From: Kribbella capetownensis
GTDB lineage: Bacteria > Actinomycetota > Actinomycetes > Propionibacteriales > Kribbellaceae
NCBI RefSeq assembly: GCF_004331485.1
Contig: NZ_SJKD01000003.1
Location: forward strand, 558,001-622,000
Reading direction: 5' to 3'
DNA: 64,000 nucleotides
Numbering within the stretch: the first letter of the stretch is position 1; each line of letters starts with the position of its first letter. This document shows positions 37,375 through 47,638 of this stretch, piece by piece. A program made the translations under genes and the position numbers. The notes below the pieces were generated by a model. The model had not been told where the DNA came from and did not search any database. It saw nothing but the letters and a program-made list of their open reading frames with translations.

Positions 37375-38115
37375 TCATCGCTTTTCCCCTTTGGTGACAG
37401 GGAGATCGGGCGCCGAGACGTCGTACACCTTCGCCTTGCGCTTCATCAGCACGCTGAGTACCTCTGCCTTGCGCTCGCTGTCATCGGAGCTGCCCCAGAC
37501 CACCTTCACCCCGGACGAGAGGTTGAGGGTGATCGAGTCCGGCGACGCGGCCGAGATCGACCCGACCTGGGTGCGCAACGTGTCCGGCAGTGCGGCCGAA
37601 ACCGTCACCACCGAATGCACCGTCACGTCCCGCCGCGACCCTGTCACCTTGGCCTCCGGCAGCCCGGCCGGCCGAGCGGCCACGGTCTTGAACGTCGTAC
37701 CGGTCGCGTCCACCAACTCGAACCGCGACCCGTCGGTGACGACCACCACCGGGACCCGTTCGGTGACCACGATCACGACCTTGTTCGGCCAGGCGCGCGT
37801 CACCTGCGCGTCCGCCACCGCGGGAATCGTCCGGACCCGATCGGCGATCGATCGCAGGTCGACCTTCGCCAGCGGTGTCCCGACCGGCGCCTCGGCGACG
37901 TTCTGGATCGTTGCCACCGGCACCGTGTCCGCACCGCTCACCCGGACGCCGTCGACTGCCAAGGCGGACGAGTAGTAGAACAACCAGACGATCACAGCGG
38001 CCACGACGACCAGTGCGCCGCCGATGGCCCACGGCAGCCAACTCCGCCACCGCACGAGCCGTTGCCGGCGCGCGAACCGCTGCTGTGCCCGAGCCAGATC
38101 AGCGCTCTGGCTCAT
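37375..38115 (-). CDS. ftsQ: Cell-division protein FtsQ
   Basis: Bitopic divisome protein linking FtsB/FtsL and early components. 246 aa: basic cytoplasmic tail, one transmembrane helix (about 30-50), POTRA domain beginning VDGVRVSGADTVPVATIQNVAE and a beta domain ending near the C-terminus. Low overall conservation, so the call rests on the domain plan and its place between murC and ftsZ. Starts 18 bases after the murC stop. Confidence 0.92.
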   Translation of the reverse strand: MSQSADLARAQQRFARRQRLVRWRSWLPWAIGGALVVVAAVIVWLFYYSSALAVDGVRVSGADTVPVATIQNVAEAPVGTPLAKVDLRSIADRVRTIPAVADAQVTRAWPNKVVIVVTERVPVVVVTDGSRFELVDATGTTFKTVAARPAGLPEAKVTGSRRDVTVHSVVTVSAALPDTLRTQVGSISAASPDSITLNLSSGVKVVWGSSDDSERKAEVLSVLMKRKAKVYDVSAPDLPVTKGEKR

Positions 38116-38133
38116 TCAACAATCCCCACCCTT

Positions 38134-39609
38134 TTACTCCACCACAGGGGCAAGGGCTTCCGCGGCAGACTCGCGGGCGGCGGCGCGTTCGGCCAGCAGA
38201 CCAACGACTTCCGGCCCGATCAGGGTCACATCGCCGGCGCCCAGCGTCACCACCAGGTCGCCCGGCTCGGCCAGATCGGCGACCAGCTGAGGTACGGCGG
38301 ACCAGGACGGCTCGAAACGGACCTGGTCCGGCTTCAGCGGCACGTGGTTCGCGATCAGGGCACCGGTGACACCGGGCTCCGGGTCCTCCCGGGCGGCGAA
38401 CACGTCCATCACGACGACCTCGTCGGCCAGCGCGAGTGCCTCGGAGAACTCAGTGGCGAAGATCCTGGTCCGGCTGAACAGATGCGGCTGGAAGCACGCG
38501 ACGACGCGGCCCTCCCCCGCGACCTGCCGGGCCGCGGTCAGGTCGACAGCCAGCTCGGTCGGGTGATGGGCGTACGAGTCGAACACCCGCACCCCGTCCT
38601 CGAGACCCTTGAACTCGAACCGCCGCCCGGTGCCGGTGAACGACGCCAGCCCCTCGGCCAGGTCGGCCGCGGAGAACCCGAGGCCTAGCCCGACCGTCAG
38701 GGCAGCCGACGCGTTGAGCGCGTTGTGCTTGCCTGCCTGCTGCAACTGCACGATCGGCAGCTTGCGGCCGCGGTACACCGGCACGAACGACTGCGTCGCC
38801 CCGGTGGCCGTGATCTCGGTGACGCGCAGGTCCGCATCCTCCGACTCGCCGTACGTCCGGACGTCGATGCCCTGCTCACGCGCGTACGCCGCCAACCGGC
38901 GCGCACCCGCGTCGTCGTGGCAGATCACCATGAAGCCACCGGCCAGGACCCGACCGCAGAACTCCTCGAAGGCCTTCCGGTAGCTGGCCTCGTCACCGTA
39001 GTTGTCCAGGTGGTCCGGCTCGACCGACGTGACGATCGACACCTCGGGCGTATAGGTCAGGAACGACTTGTCCGACTCGTCCGCCTCGGCGACGAACAGG
39101 TCGCCGCTGCCGTCGTGGGCGTTCGAACCCGACTCGTTCAGATTGCCGCCGATCGCGTACGACGGATCGGCCCCGCAGTGCTGCAGCGCGACGGTCAGCA
39201 TCGAGGTCGTGGTCGTCTTGCCGTGGGTGCCGGCGATCGCCAGCGTCCGGCGGCCGACCATGACCGACGCGAGCGCGGCGGCCCGCGGCAGGATCGTGAT
39301 CCCGGCGGCCCGTGCCGCGACCACCTCGGGGTTGGTCTCGCGGATGGCGGTCGACACCACCACGGTGTCCGCGGCCGCGACATGTTCGGCGGCGTGGCCG
39401 ACCCAGCAGGTGGCGCCGAGCGCGCGCAGCGCGGCCAGCACCTTGCCGTCCTTGGCGTCGGAGCCGGACACCTCGATGCCGCGGGACGCCATGATCCGGG
39501 CGATCCCGGACATACCGGCGCCGCCGATACCGACGAAGTGCACCCTGCCCAGCTTCTCGGCGGGCAGAATGGTGGCGTCAGGACCAAAATTCAATACTTC
39601 GACGATCAC
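38134..39609 (-). CDS. murC: UDP-N-acetylmuramate--L-alanine ligase MurC
   Basis: Adds L-alanine to UDP-MurNAc, the first stem-peptide step. 491 aa with the Mur-ligase plan: N-terminal UDP-binding domain with GIGGAGMSG, central ATPase domain with AGTHGKTTTTSM, and a C-terminal domain with DSYAHHPTEL. GTG start overlaps the murG end by four bases. Confidence 0.97.
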   Translation of the reverse strand: MIVEVLNFGPDATILPAEKLGRVHFVGIGGAGMSGIARIMASRGIEVSGSDAKDGKVLAALRALGATCWVGHAAEHVAAADTVVVSTAIRETNPEVVAARAAGITILPRAAALASVMVGRRTLAIAGTHGKTTTTSMLTVALQHCGADPSYAIGGNLNESGSNAHDGSGDLFVAEADESDKSFLTYTPEVSIVTSVEPDHLDNYGDEASYRKAFEEFCGRVLAGGFMVICHDDAGARRLAAYAREQGIDVRTYGESEDADLRVTEITATGATQSFVPVYRGRKLPIVQLQQAGKHNALNASAALTVGLGLGFSAADLAEGLASFTGTGRRFEFKGLEDGVRVFDSYAHHPTELAVDLTAARQVAGEGRVVACFQPHLFSRTRIFATEFSEALALADEVVVMDVFAAREDPEPGVTGALIANHVPLKPDQVRFEPSWSAVPQLVADLAEPGDLVVTLGAGDVTLIGPEVVGLLAERAAARESAAEALAPVVE

Positions 39610-40694
39610 GAAGCAGACCCCACCACATCCAGGATGATCCGCGCCAATCGATCGTCGGCATCCGTGCGGATCACACCCGTCGCTGCTGTGGACATGGCTG
39701 TCAGACGCTCGCGGTCGTGCAGAAGTTGCGGCACGTTGGCCCGGACCCAGTCCGTCGTCATCTCCGCGTTGTCGATCAGCACACCTCCACCCACGTCCAC
39801 CACCGGCTTCGCGTTCAACCGCTGCTCACCGTTACCGATCGGCAGCGGAACGTAGATGGCGGGCAGGCCGACACCGGACACCTCAGTGACCGTGTTCGCC
39901 CCCGAGCGACACACGACCAGGTCGGCCGCGGCGTACGCGAGGTCCATCCGGTCGACGTAGTTCAGTACGACGTACGGGTAGCGACCGGTCTGCGGGACCT
40001 CGAGGGTGTTCTTGGGGCCGATCGCGTGCAGTACCTGGATCCCGGCTGCCTGCAGGTCCGCGGCGGCGCCGGAGACGGCCTGGTTGATCTGCTGCGCGCC
40101 CTGCGAGCCACCGGTCACGAACAGCGTCGGAGCGTCCGGGTCCAGTCCGAAGAACTGACGGGCCTCGGCGCGCAGCGCGGCCCGGTCCAGCGTGGAGATC
40201 GCTCGCCGGATCGGCAGGCCGACGTACTCCGCGTGCGGCAGGTCGGAGCCGGGGAAGGACGTCTTCACGTGCTGCGTGCAGTAGCGGGCGGCGAACTTGT
40301 TCGCGATCCCCGGCACCGCGTTGCCCTCGTGCACCACGATCGGCGTCTTCCGCCGCCAGGCCGCGACGTACGCGGGCGTGGAGACGTAGCCACCGAAGCC
40401 GACCAGGACGTCCGCCTTCGCCTCGTCCAGGATCTTCCGGGCGGCGCTGACCGAGGCGAGCATCTTCCCGGGGACGGCGAACAGGGCGGGCGTGGGCTTG
40501 CGCGGCAGCGGCACCGGCGGGATCAACTCGAGCCGGTAGCCGGCCTCGGGAATCACGCGGGTCTCCAGGCCACGCTCCGTGCCGAGGGCGAGGATCTCGA
40601 CCGTCGGGTCGATGCGGCGCAGGGCGTCGGCGGTCGCGATCAGGGGTGAGGTGTGGCCGGCGGATCCTCCACCGGCCAGGACGATGCTGGGCAC
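39606..40694 (-). CDS. murG: MurG glycosyltransferase (lipid II synthesis)
   Basis: Transfers GlcNAc from UDP-GlcNAc to lipid I on the cytoplasmic side of the membrane. 362 aa, GT-B fold: VLAGGGSAGHTSP at the N-terminus, GGYVSTPAYVAAW, VHEGNAVPGIANK and the UDP-binding GGSQGAQQINQ and CRSGANTVTEV segments. GTG 40694 is preferred: GGGAG lies 11 bases upstream, while TTG 40703 would sit too close to it. Followed at once by murC. Confidence 0.96.
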   Translation of the reverse strand: MPSIVLAGGGSAGHTSPLIATADALRRIDPTVEILALGTERGLETRVIPEAGYRLELIPPVPLPRKPTPALFAVPGKMLASVSAARKILDEAKADVLVGFGGYVSTPAYVAAWRRKTPIVVHEGNAVPGIANKFAARYCTQHVKTSFPGSDLPHAEYVGLPIRRAISTLDRAALRAEARQFFGLDPDAPTLFVTGGSQGAQQINQAVSGAAADLQAAGIQVLHAIGPKNTLEVPQTGRYPYVVLNYVDRMDLAYAAADLVVCRSGANTVTEVSGVGLPAIYVPLPIGNGEQRLNAKPVVDVGGGVLIDNAEMTTDWVRANVPQLLHDRERLTAMSTAATGVIRTDADDRLARIILDVVGSAS

Positions 40695-40721
40695 AGCTTT
40701 CAACGCTCCCGCGTGTTCTCG

Positions 40722-41957
40722 TCAGGACGTACGCGAGGACAGCCACCCGAACCGCGACCGCCTGGTCTCCTTCAGGGCGGCCTGCGCGCCGGGTTCGGCC
40801 TTCGCGAAGGACAGCAGCATGCCGATCGCGATCAGCGTCGGCAGCAGTGCGGAACCACCGTACGACAAAAGCGGGAGCGGAATCCCCACGATGGGTAGCA
40901 GTCCGATCACAGCACCCAGGTTGACCAGGGTTTGCGCCATGATCCAGACCGTGATCCCGGCCGCCGCATAGCGGACGAACGGCTGGGTGTTCCGGGTCGC
41001 GATCCGCACCCCGGCGTACGCCAGAGTGAGGAACAGGGCGAGCACGGTGAGTGACCCGAACAGGCCGAGTTCCTCACCGATCACGGAGAAGATGAAGTCG
41101 GTGTGGGCCTCCGGCAGGTTGCCCCACTTCTGCCGGCTGTTGCCGATCCCGACGCCCCACCAACCGCCGGTCGAGAGCGCGTAGAACGAGTGGTACGCCT
41201 GCCAGCCGACGCCGGACGGGTCGGTGAACGGATCCAGGAACGACGAGACCCGGTCCATCCGGTGCTTCGCGGTGATGACGAAGTACGACGCGATCGTGCC
41301 GACCACCGTGATGGTCGCGATGAACAACCGCGTCGGTGCGCCGACCACCCAGATCATGCCGATCATCACAGCCATCAGCACCAGCGCCGTACCGAGGTCG
41401 TGCTGCCCGACGACCAGTGCGATCACCAGACCGCAGACCGGCACCATCGGGACCAGCAGGTGCTTCCACTGGGTCAGCAACTTCTCCTTGCGTGCGTAAA
41501 GGTCCGCACACCACATCACCAGCGCCAGCTTGGCGAACTCACTCGGCTGGATCTGCAGCGGTCCACCGAGGTTCAGCCAGTTGGTGTTGCCCTTCACACC
41601 GACGCCGAGGCCCGGCACGTAGGTCAGCACCAGCAGGAACACCGAGCCGAGCAGAGCGACGTACGCGAGCATGCGGAAGTGCCGCGGCGTCATCCGGGAG
41701 GCGACGTAGGCCATCGGCAGGCCGACGCCGACCCAGATCAGCTGGCGGACGAAGATCGTGTAGCTGTTCCCGTTCGCCCGCAGCGACAGCACGCTGGACG
41801 CCGACAGCACCATCAGCATCCCGAGCACCAGCAGCAGGCCGGTCGCACCGAGCAGGATGTGGTACGACGTCAGGGGCCGGTCGAGCACCTCGCGGATGGC
41901 GGCCAGCCACGGCCGCTCGTCCTGCGCTTTCTTGGGCTGATCCGCGATCGACGTCAC
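40722..41957 (-). CDS. ftsW: SEDS peptidoglycan polymerase FtsW
   Basis: Lipid II-dependent glycan polymerase of the divisome, partner of FtsI. 411 aa with ten transmembrane helices and SEDS-family motifs: GNTNWLNLGGPLQIQPSEFAKLAL, GQHDLGTALVL (catalytic-type Asp), PEAHTDFIFSVIGEELG and PLPLLSYGGSALL. GTG start after GGGAG. The 163-bp palindrome separates it from murD, an unusual break in an otherwise overlapping gene string. Confidence 0.96.
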   Translation of the reverse strand: MTSIADQPKKAQDERPWLAAIREVLDRPLTSYHILLGATGLLLVLGMLMVLSASSVLSLRANGNSYTIFVRQLIWVGVGLPMAYVASRMTPRHFRMLAYVALLGSVFLLVLTYVPGLGVGVKGNTNWLNLGGPLQIQPSEFAKLALVMWCADLYARKEKLLTQWKHLLVPMVPVCGLVIALVVGQHDLGTALVLMAVMIGMIWVVGAPTRLFIATITVVGTIASYFVITAKHRMDRVSSFLDPFTDPSGVGWQAYHSFYALSTGGWWGVGIGNSRQKWGNLPEAHTDFIFSVIGEELGLFGSLTVLALFLTLAYAGVRIATRNTQPFVRYAAAGITVWIMAQTLVNLGAVIGLLPIVGIPLPLLSYGGSALLPTLIAIGMLLSFAKAEPGAQAALKETRRSRFGWLSSRTS

Positions 41958-41961
41958 GCGA

Positions 41962-42139
41962 TCACTCCCGGATCAGTTGTCGCCCAGGGGGTGTCTGATG
42001 GTCCTGCGCCGTCGCGAGCAGGTGCTCGGTGCGGTGCATCGGCGTGCTGGAGCGGAGGTCTCGATGCGGAGCATCGTGGCCTTTGCGCCAGTGCGGCGAG
42101 GTGCCGTGCCGAGTGCCGCGCAGTAGGCGCAGGACCATC
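41962..42139 (-). other. Possible 58-codon ORF inside the palindromic element
   Basis: An ATG overlapping the murD stop (TGATG) opens a 58-codon frame that runs across the palindrome and ends just before ftsW; a shorter frame (ATG 41998 to TAG 42125) exists on the plus strand. Both begin MVLR, because the ends of the element are inverted copies. The product is rich in His and Arg and matches no family I know. Coupling to murD would allow translation, but the frame is probably a by-product of the repeat. Confidence 0.2.
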
Positions 42140-42149
42140 AGACACCCCC
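41987..42149. repeat. 163-bp palindromic element between murD and ftsW
   Basis: Terminal inverted repeats of 24 bases match perfectly (41987-42010 and 42126-42149; outer end GGGGGTGTCTGATGG). Inside, 42021-42061 pairs with 42077-42117: 26 Watson-Crick pairs, 11 G.T/G.U wobbles and 4 mismatches, capped by CGATGC-GGA-GCATCG. So nearly the whole element folds into one long hairpin. The wobbles pair only in plus-strand RNA (or plus single strand); on the murD-ftsW message they would be A-C mismatches. One end supplies the murD stop codon. Probably a MITE-like or other dispersed palindrome, or a structured antisense RNA. Confidence 0.75.
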
Positions 42150-43577
42150 TAACCGGCGCACGGCTTCGGCGAAGGCGTCCCCACGGGCTCCGTAGTTGGC
42201 GAACATGTCCCACGATGCGCAGCCGGGCGCGAGCAGCACGGTGTCACCCACCTGTGCCAGCTTCGCCGCCTCCCCCACCACGATCTGCATGGCTCCAGTG
42301 TCCGTTGCCTCGACAGTGATTACCGGGACATCCGGTGCGTGTCGGGCAAGTGCTTCGGCGATCACCTGCTTGTCCTGGCCGAGCAGTACGACACCCCGCA
42401 GCCGTTCCCTTGCCGCGAGCACCAGTCCGTCGAACGTCGCACCCTTCGCCTGACCGCCGGCGATCCAGACCACGTGCTCGTACGCGAGCAGCGACGCCTG
42501 CGCCGCGTGCGGGTTCGTCGCCTTCGAGTCGTCGACATAGTTGACCCCGGCAACTTCTGCGACATGGGCGATCCGGTGCTTGTCCGGGGTGAACCCGCGC
42601 AGCCCGTCCCGCACCGCCGTCGCCGGTACGCCGAACGCCCTGGCGAGTGCTGCGGCGGCCAATGCGTTCGCCACGTTGTGCGGTGCGGCCGGGGTGATGT
42701 CCGCGAGCTTCGCCAGCTCCAGCGCCGACGTCTCCCGCTGCTCGACGAACGCGCGGTCGACCAGGAGATCCTCGACCAGGCCGACCATCGACAGGCCCGG
42801 CGTACCGAGGGTGAAACCGATCGCGCGGCAACCTTCGATCACGTCGGCATCGATCACCAACTGTTCGGTGACCGGGTCGGAGACGTTGTAGACGCACGCG
42901 ATCTGGCAGTTCTCGTAGATCCGGCCCTTGTCCTTGGCGTAGGCCTCCATCGACCCGTGCCAGTCGACATGGTCCGGCGCGAGATTCAGTACGGCGGCCG
43001 AGTGCGCGGACATCGAGTGGGTGAAGTGCAACTGGTAGCTGGACAGCTCCACCGCGATCACGTCGTACGGTTCGGGGTCCATCACGACTTCCAGCAGCGG
43101 CAGCCCGACGTTGCCCGCGGCAACGGCACGGTGGCCGGCCGCGGTCAGCATCGCGGTCAGCATCTGCACGGTCGTGGTCTTGCCGTTGGTCCCGGTGATG
43201 CACAACCACGGAGCAGCGTGCGCCGGGTCCCGCAGCCGCCAGGCCAGCTCGATCTCGCTCCAGATCGGCACCTCGCGCTCATCGGCGTGCGCGAGCAATG
43301 GCGCGTACGGCGGGATGCCCGGCGACGTCACCACGATGTCGACGTCCTTGGGGAGCTCCGCCGTAGTGCCCGGGCCGAGGGTGATGGTGGCGCCGAGGGT
43401 CTCAAGGATCTGCGCCTTCTCGCGCAGTGCCTCGTTGTCACGGTCGTCCAGAACGGTGACGTGCTCGGCGCCGGCCTGCAGCAGCGAGTCGGCGCACGCG
43501 TAGCCCGCCGTACCGAAGCCGAGGACGACGAAGCGGGTCGTTGCCCAACCGTCGGAGGTGCGTGTTTCGAGACTCAT
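42138..43577 (-). CDS. murD: UDP-N-acetylmuramoylalanine--D-glutamate ligase MurD
   Basis: Adds D-glutamate to UDP-MurNAc-L-Ala. 479 aa: N-terminal Rossmann-like domain ([16 protein letters not shown]), ATPase P-loop [14 protein letters not shown], and C-terminal domain with [13 protein letters not shown] and [25 protein letters not shown] 43577 overlaps the mraY stop (ATGA). The 3' end is odd: the last codons and the TGA come from the terminal repeat of the palindromic element, so the native C-terminus has been slightly altered; the essential domains are intact. Confidence 0.96.
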   Translation of the reverse strand: MSLETRTSDGWATTRFVVLGFGTAGYACADSLLQAGAEHVTVLDDRDNEALREKAQILETLGATITLGPGTTAELPKDVDIVVTSPGIPPYAPLLAHADEREVPIWSEIELAWRLRDPAHAAPWLCITGTNGKTTTVQMLTAMLTAAGHRAVAAGNVGLPLLEVVMDPEPYDVIAVELSSYQLHFTHSMSAHSAAVLNLAPDHVDWHGSMEAYAKDKGRIYENCQIACVYNVSDPVTEQLVIDADVIEGCRAIGFTLGTPGLSMVGLVEDLLVDRAFVEQRETSALELAKLADITPAAPHNVANALAAAALARAFGVPATAVRDGLRGFTPDKHRIAHVAEVAGVNYVDDSKATNPHAAQASLLAYEHVVWIAGGQAKGATFDGLVLAARERLRGVVLLGQDKQVIAEALARHAPDVPVITVEATDTGAMQIVVGEAAKLAQVGDTVLLAPGCASWDMFANYGARGDAFAEAVRRLGGV

Positions 43578-44650
43578 CCGGCCACCCATTCCGCGTAGAA
43601 CAGCCCGAGACCGATCACGACGCACAGGCCCTGGATGATCCAGAACCGGATCACCACGTTGACCTGTTCCCACCCGAGCATCTCGAAGTGATGGTGCAGC
43701 GGTGCCATCCGGAACAATCGCTTGCCCCCGGTCAGCTTGAAGTAGCCGACCTGGAGGATGACCGAGGCGGTGACGATGACGAACAGCCCGCCGAGCAGCA
43801 GCACCAGCAGTTCGGTCCGGGTCATCACCGCGAAGCCGGCCAGCGCACCACCCAGCGACAGCGAGCCGGTGTCGCCCATGAAGATCTTCGCGGGCGACGC
43901 GTTCCACCACAGGAAGCCGAACAGCGCACCGGTCAGAGCGGCGGCCACCACGGCCAGGTCGTGTGGATCGCGGACCTCGTAGCACTTGGCGGTCGGGAAC
44001 GACGCGCAACTCTGGTTGAACTGCCAGATGCAGATCAGGGTGTACGCACCGAACACCATCATCGACGCGCCGGTGGCCAGACCGTCCAGGCCGTCGACCA
44101 GGTTGACGCCGTTCGACATGCCGGCGATCAGCAGCAGGATCCAGATCACCACCAGGATCCCGGCCAGGTGCAGCCAGTTGATGTCGCGGATGAACGAGAT
44201 GAACGGCGAGGCCGGACGCTGGCCACGTTCGTCCGGGAACTGCAGCGCGAGGACCGCGAAGGCGACCGCGACCAACGTCTGGCCGGCCAGTTTCGCCTTG
44301 CTGCGCAGGCCCAGGCTGCGCTGGCGGACGATCTTGATGAAGTCGTCCAGGAAGCCGACCGCGCCCATGCCGGCGAACAGGAACAGCACCAGGAGCGCCG
44401 AGGCGGTCGGTGCGCTCCCGTGGCCGCTGATCATCGTGAACAGCTTCGCCGCGAAGTACCCGACGATGGTGGCGACGATGAAGACGGTGCCGCCCATGGT
44501 CGGCGTACCGCGCTTGGTGTGGTGCGAGGTCGGGCCGTCGTCGCGGATCTCCTGGCCGTAGCCACGTCTGGACAGCAGGGTGATCGCCCAGCGAGTGCCG
44601 AGCAGCGTCAGCACCATCGACACGGCGCCGGCGAACAGGATCGAGATCAC
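43574..44650 (-). CDS. mraY: Phospho-MurNAc-pentapeptide transferase MraY
   Basis: Integral membrane enzyme that makes lipid I from UDP-MurNAc-pentapeptide and undecaprenyl phosphate. 358 aa, about ten transmembrane helices. Signature blocks: TPTMGG near the N-terminus, GFLDDFIKI with the Asp pair, [12 protein letters not shown] and the cytoplasmic PLHHHFE. Overlaps murF upstream and murD downstream by four bases each. Confidence 0.97.
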   Translation of the reverse strand: MISILFAGAVSMVLTLLGTRWAITLLSRRGYGQEIRDDGPTSHHTKRGTPTMGGTVFIVATIVGYFAAKLFTMISGHGSAPTASALLVLFLFAGMGAVGFLDDFIKIVRQRSLGLRSKAKLAGQTLVAVAFAVLALQFPDERGQRPASPFISFIRDINWLHLAGILVVIWILLLIAGMSNGVNLVDGLDGLATGASMMVFGAYTLICIWQFNQSCASFPTAKCYEVRDPHDLAVVAAALTGALFGFLWWNASPAKIFMGDTGSLSLGGALAGFAVMTRTELLVLLLGGLFVIVTASVILQVGYFKLTGGKRLFRMAPLHHHFEMLGWEQVNVVIRFWIIQGLCVVIGLGLFYAEWVAG

Positions 44651-46068
44651 TGCGCGGCTCCCTCAGATTTGGACAGCTCATCGCGTCCGGGCAGCAGAGC
44701 ATCGGCGAGGCTGCGCAACTTCGCCGCCTTCGAGGACTTGACCAGTACGACGTCACCCGGGCGCAGCTCGGACCGCAGCAGTTCCAGCGCCTCCGGGATC
44801 GTGTCGACGTACGCCGACTCGTTGCCCCAGGATCCTTCCAGGGAGGCACCGAGATGGATCGGTTTCGCCCCAGCACCGACCACGAGCAACCGGTTCACGT
44901 CCAGCCTGACCACGAGCCGGCCGATCGCGTCGTGCTCCTCGGTCGAGGTGTCGCCGAGCTCGAGCATCTCGCCGAGCACCGCCCAGGTCCGCGCGCCGCG
45001 GGACCGTCCGATCGCGACCAGCGCCTTCAGCGCCGCCCGCGTCGAGTCCGGGTTCGCGTTGAAGGCGTCGTTGATGATCGTGACGCCGTCCGCCCGCTCG
45101 ACCAGCTCCATCCGCGCCGCCGACACCCGGCCTGCCGAGTTCAACCCGGCCACGATCTGTTCGGGGGTGAGGCCGAGCGCCGAGGCGACGGCTGCCGCGG
45201 CCAGTGCGTTCGACACGTGGTGCTCGCCGATGAGCTGCAGCTGCACTTCGCCGGCGAAGTCGCCGAGGTGCACGGTGAACGCGGGGCGACCCTCGGCGTC
45301 GAGCTTGACGCCCTCGGCGCGGATGTCCGCCTCCGGCGCCTCGCCGAAGGTCAGCACTCGCGCCTGCGTCCGGCTCCGCATCGCCGCGACCCGATGGTCG
45401 TCGGCGTTGAGGATCGCCGTACCGCCGGGGACGACGGCCTCGATCACTTCGCCCTTGCCGAGCGCGATGTTGTCCTGGGAGCCGAACTCGCCGATGTGCG
45501 ACGTCCCGACGTTCAGGACCAGACCGACCCGCGGCGGCGTGATCCCGCACAGGTACGTCAGATCGCCGATGTGCCGCGCACCCATCTCGGCCACCAGGTA
45601 CTTCGTGCTCTCGGTCGCCTGCAGCGCGGTGAGCGGGTGGCCGATCTCGTTGTTGAACGAGTTCTCCGGCGACACCGTCTCGCCGTACGGGCGGATCAGC
45701 TGTGCGATCAGGTCCTTCGTGCTGGTCTTGCCGGACGAGCCGGTCAGGGCGATCACGACCAGGTCGGGCAGCCGGCTGACCACTAGGCGGGCCAGGTCAC
45801 CGAGCGCCTTCTGCGTGTCCGCGACGACGATGCAAGGAGCACCATCGATCGGCCGCGACGTGAGTGACGCCGTGACGCCGGCCTCGGACGCCGTACCGAC
45901 GAAGTCGTGCCCTTCGACCCGCTCACCGGGCAGGGCGACGAACAACCCGCCGGGAGCGGCGGCTCGCGAATCGATCACCACCGCACCGTCGACGACGGCC
46001 GACGGGTCCACACCCACCAGCTCGCCGTGGACCGCCTCGGCGATCTCACCGCACCTGACTCCGATCAC
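44647..46068 (-). CDS. murF: UDP-MurNAc-tripeptide--D-alanyl-D-alanine ligase MurF
   Basis: Adds D-Ala-D-Ala to complete the pentapeptide precursor. 473 aa: N-terminal domain with [14 protein letters not shown], ATPase P-loop [13 protein letters not shown], and C-terminal domain with [16 protein letters not shown] and VLGEMLELG. Overlaps murE and mraY by four bases. Confidence 0.96.
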   Translation of the reverse strand: MIGVRCGEIAEAVHGELVGVDPSAVVDGAVVIDSRAAAPGGLFVALPGERVEGHDFVGTASEAGVTASLTSRPIDGAPCIVVADTQKALGDLARLVVSRLPDLVVIALTGSSGKTSTKDLIAQLIRPYGETVSPENSFNNEIGHPLTALQATESTKYLVAEMGARHIGDLTYLCGITPPRVGLVLNVGTSHIGEFGSQDNIALGKGEVIEAVVPGGTAILNADDHRVAAMRSRTQARVLTFGEAPEADIRAEGVKLDAEGRPAFTVHLGDFAGEVQLQLIGEHHVSNALAAAAVASALGLTPEQIVAGLNSAGRVSAARMELVERADGVTIINDAFNANPDSTRAALKALVAIGRSRGARTWAVLGEMLELGDTSTEEHDAIGRLVVRLDVNRLLVVGAGAKPIHLGASLEGSWGNESAYVDTIPEALELLRSELRPGDVVLVKSSKAAKLRSLADALLPGRDELSKSEGAAQ

Positions 46069-47615
46069 CGCTCAGCCTCCAGCAACTCACGCACAGTTTG
46101 GCGGTCGTCGAACGGGTGGATCACACCGCCGACGTCCTGGCCTGTCTCATGGCCCTTGCCCAGTACGACGATGGTGTCGCCCGGTCCGGCCAGGTCGATC
46201 ACGGTCGCGATGGCCCGCCTCCGGTCACCGATCTCGTGCAGGTCGACGCCCGGAACCGCCTGCCGGGCACCCTCGAGCGCGGCGGCGCGGATCGTCGCCG
46301 GGTCCTCGCTGCGCGGGTTGTCGTCGGTGACGATGACGACGTCCGAGCCGCGCGCGGCCGCGGCGCCCATCTGCGGGCGCTTGCCCGCGTCACGGTCGCC
46401 GCCGCAGCCCACGATGGCGAACAGCCGGCCCTTCGTCGCGCCGCGCGCGGCCTTCAGCGCGAGCTCGACCGCGTCCGGCGTGTGCGCGTAGTCCACGATC
46501 ACCGCCAAGCCGTCCTCGCGGGTGAATGTCTCCATCCGCCCGGGCACGGTCGCGGTCCGCAGTCCGGCCGCGATCGCCTCCGCGGGTACGTCGAGCTGCC
46601 GCAGCATCGCGGTCGCGAGCAGGGCGTTCGCCACGTTGAAGTCACCGGGCAACGCGATCTCGACAGTCAGCGTCTCCCCCGGCCCTTGGATGTCCAGGAC
46701 GGTTGTGCCGTGCTCGGACTGGTGCCGGCTCGCGACCGTCCAGTCGGCTTCGCCGGTCGTGGACACAGTCACGAGCGGTACGACGGTCTGCGCGGCCAAC
46801 CGGCGTCCGTACTCGTCGTCGATGGTCACCACCGCCACATCACACCGCTCCGGGGTGAACAGCGAGGCCTTCGCGGCGAAGTACTCCTCGAACGTGTTGT
46901 GGAAGTCCAGGTGGTCCTGGGTCAGGTTGGTGAACCCGGCCACCGCGAAGCGCGCGCCGTCCACGCGGCCCATCGCCAGTGCGTGGCTCGACACCTCCAT
47001 CGAGCACCACGCGACCGCGTGCTCCCGCATCACCGCGAACAGCGCCTGCAGATCGGTCGCCTCCGGAGTGGTCCGGACGCTCTTCACCACCTCATCGCCG
47101 ATCCGCGTCTCGATCGTCCCGATCAACGCCGCCTGGCCGATCCGGCGCAGTACGGCGTCCAGCAGGAAGCAGGTGGTGGTCTTGCCGTTCGTGCCGGTGA
47201 TACCGAGCAACCGCAGCTCACTGGTCGGCTCGCCGTAGATCCGGGCGGCGACCGCGCCGAGCACGTCTCGCGGCTTGTCGACCACCAGCACCGGCAGACC
47301 GGTCGCGTTCGCCCGCTCCTCGCCGGTGGGATCAGTCAGTACGGCGACCGCCCCGGACTGCTCCGCCTTTGCCACGAAGGCCGCACCGTGCGTGATCGCA
47401 CCCGGCAGAGCGGCGTACAAGTCACCAGGAAGGATGGAACGCGAGTCGAGCGATACACCCGTGACATGGACGGACGCTGCCGGGGTCCGCGCGTGGGCGA
47501 CCCTGGCGACCTCGGCGAGATCGACCGGCACGATGTGCCGTGGCCTGATCGCTGCGACGGCGCCGCCTGCGGCGGAAGGGGTGGACACGGGCCCAGAGGC
47601 TACCGCTCCTGGCAC
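46065..47615 (-). CDS. murE: UDP-MurNAc-dipeptide--2,6-diaminopimelate ligase MurE
   Basis: Adds the third stem residue. 516 aa: N-terminal DSRSILPGDLYAALPG, P-loop [16 protein letters not shown], and the specificity motif DNPRSEDP, whose DNPR form indicates diaminopimelic acid rather than lysine (LL or meso isomer cannot be told). I choose GTG 47615 because TAGGAG lies five bases upstream; a GTG at 47588 is also in frame but has no ribosome site. The start lies 24 bases after the ftsI stop. Confidence 0.95.
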   Translation of the reverse strand: MPGAVASGPVSTPSAAGGAVAAIRPRHIVPVDLAEVARVAHARTPAASVHVTGVSLDSRSILPGDLYAALPGAITHGAAFVAKAEQSGAVAVLTDPTGEERANATGLPVLVVDKPRDVLGAVAARIYGEPTSELRLLGITGTNGKTTTCFLLDAVLRRIGQAALIGTIETRIGDEVVKSVRTTPEATDLQALFAVMREHAVAWCSMEVSSHALAMGRVDGARFAVAGFTNLTQDHLDFHNTFEEYFAAKASLFTPERCDVAVVTIDDEYGRRLAAQTVVPLVTVSTTGEADWTVASRHQSEHGTTVLDIQGPGETLTVEIALPGDFNVANALLATAMLRQLDVPAEAIAAGLRTATVPGRMETFTREDGLAVIVDYAHTPDAVELALKAARGATKGRLFAIVGCGGDRDAGKRPQMGAAAARGSDVVIVTDDNPRSEDPATIRAAALEGARQAVPGVDLHEIGDRRRAIATVIDLAGPGDTIVVLGKGHETGQDVGGVIHPFDDRQTVRELLEAER

Positions 47616-47638
47616 TGTGACTCCTACCTGACCCTGCG

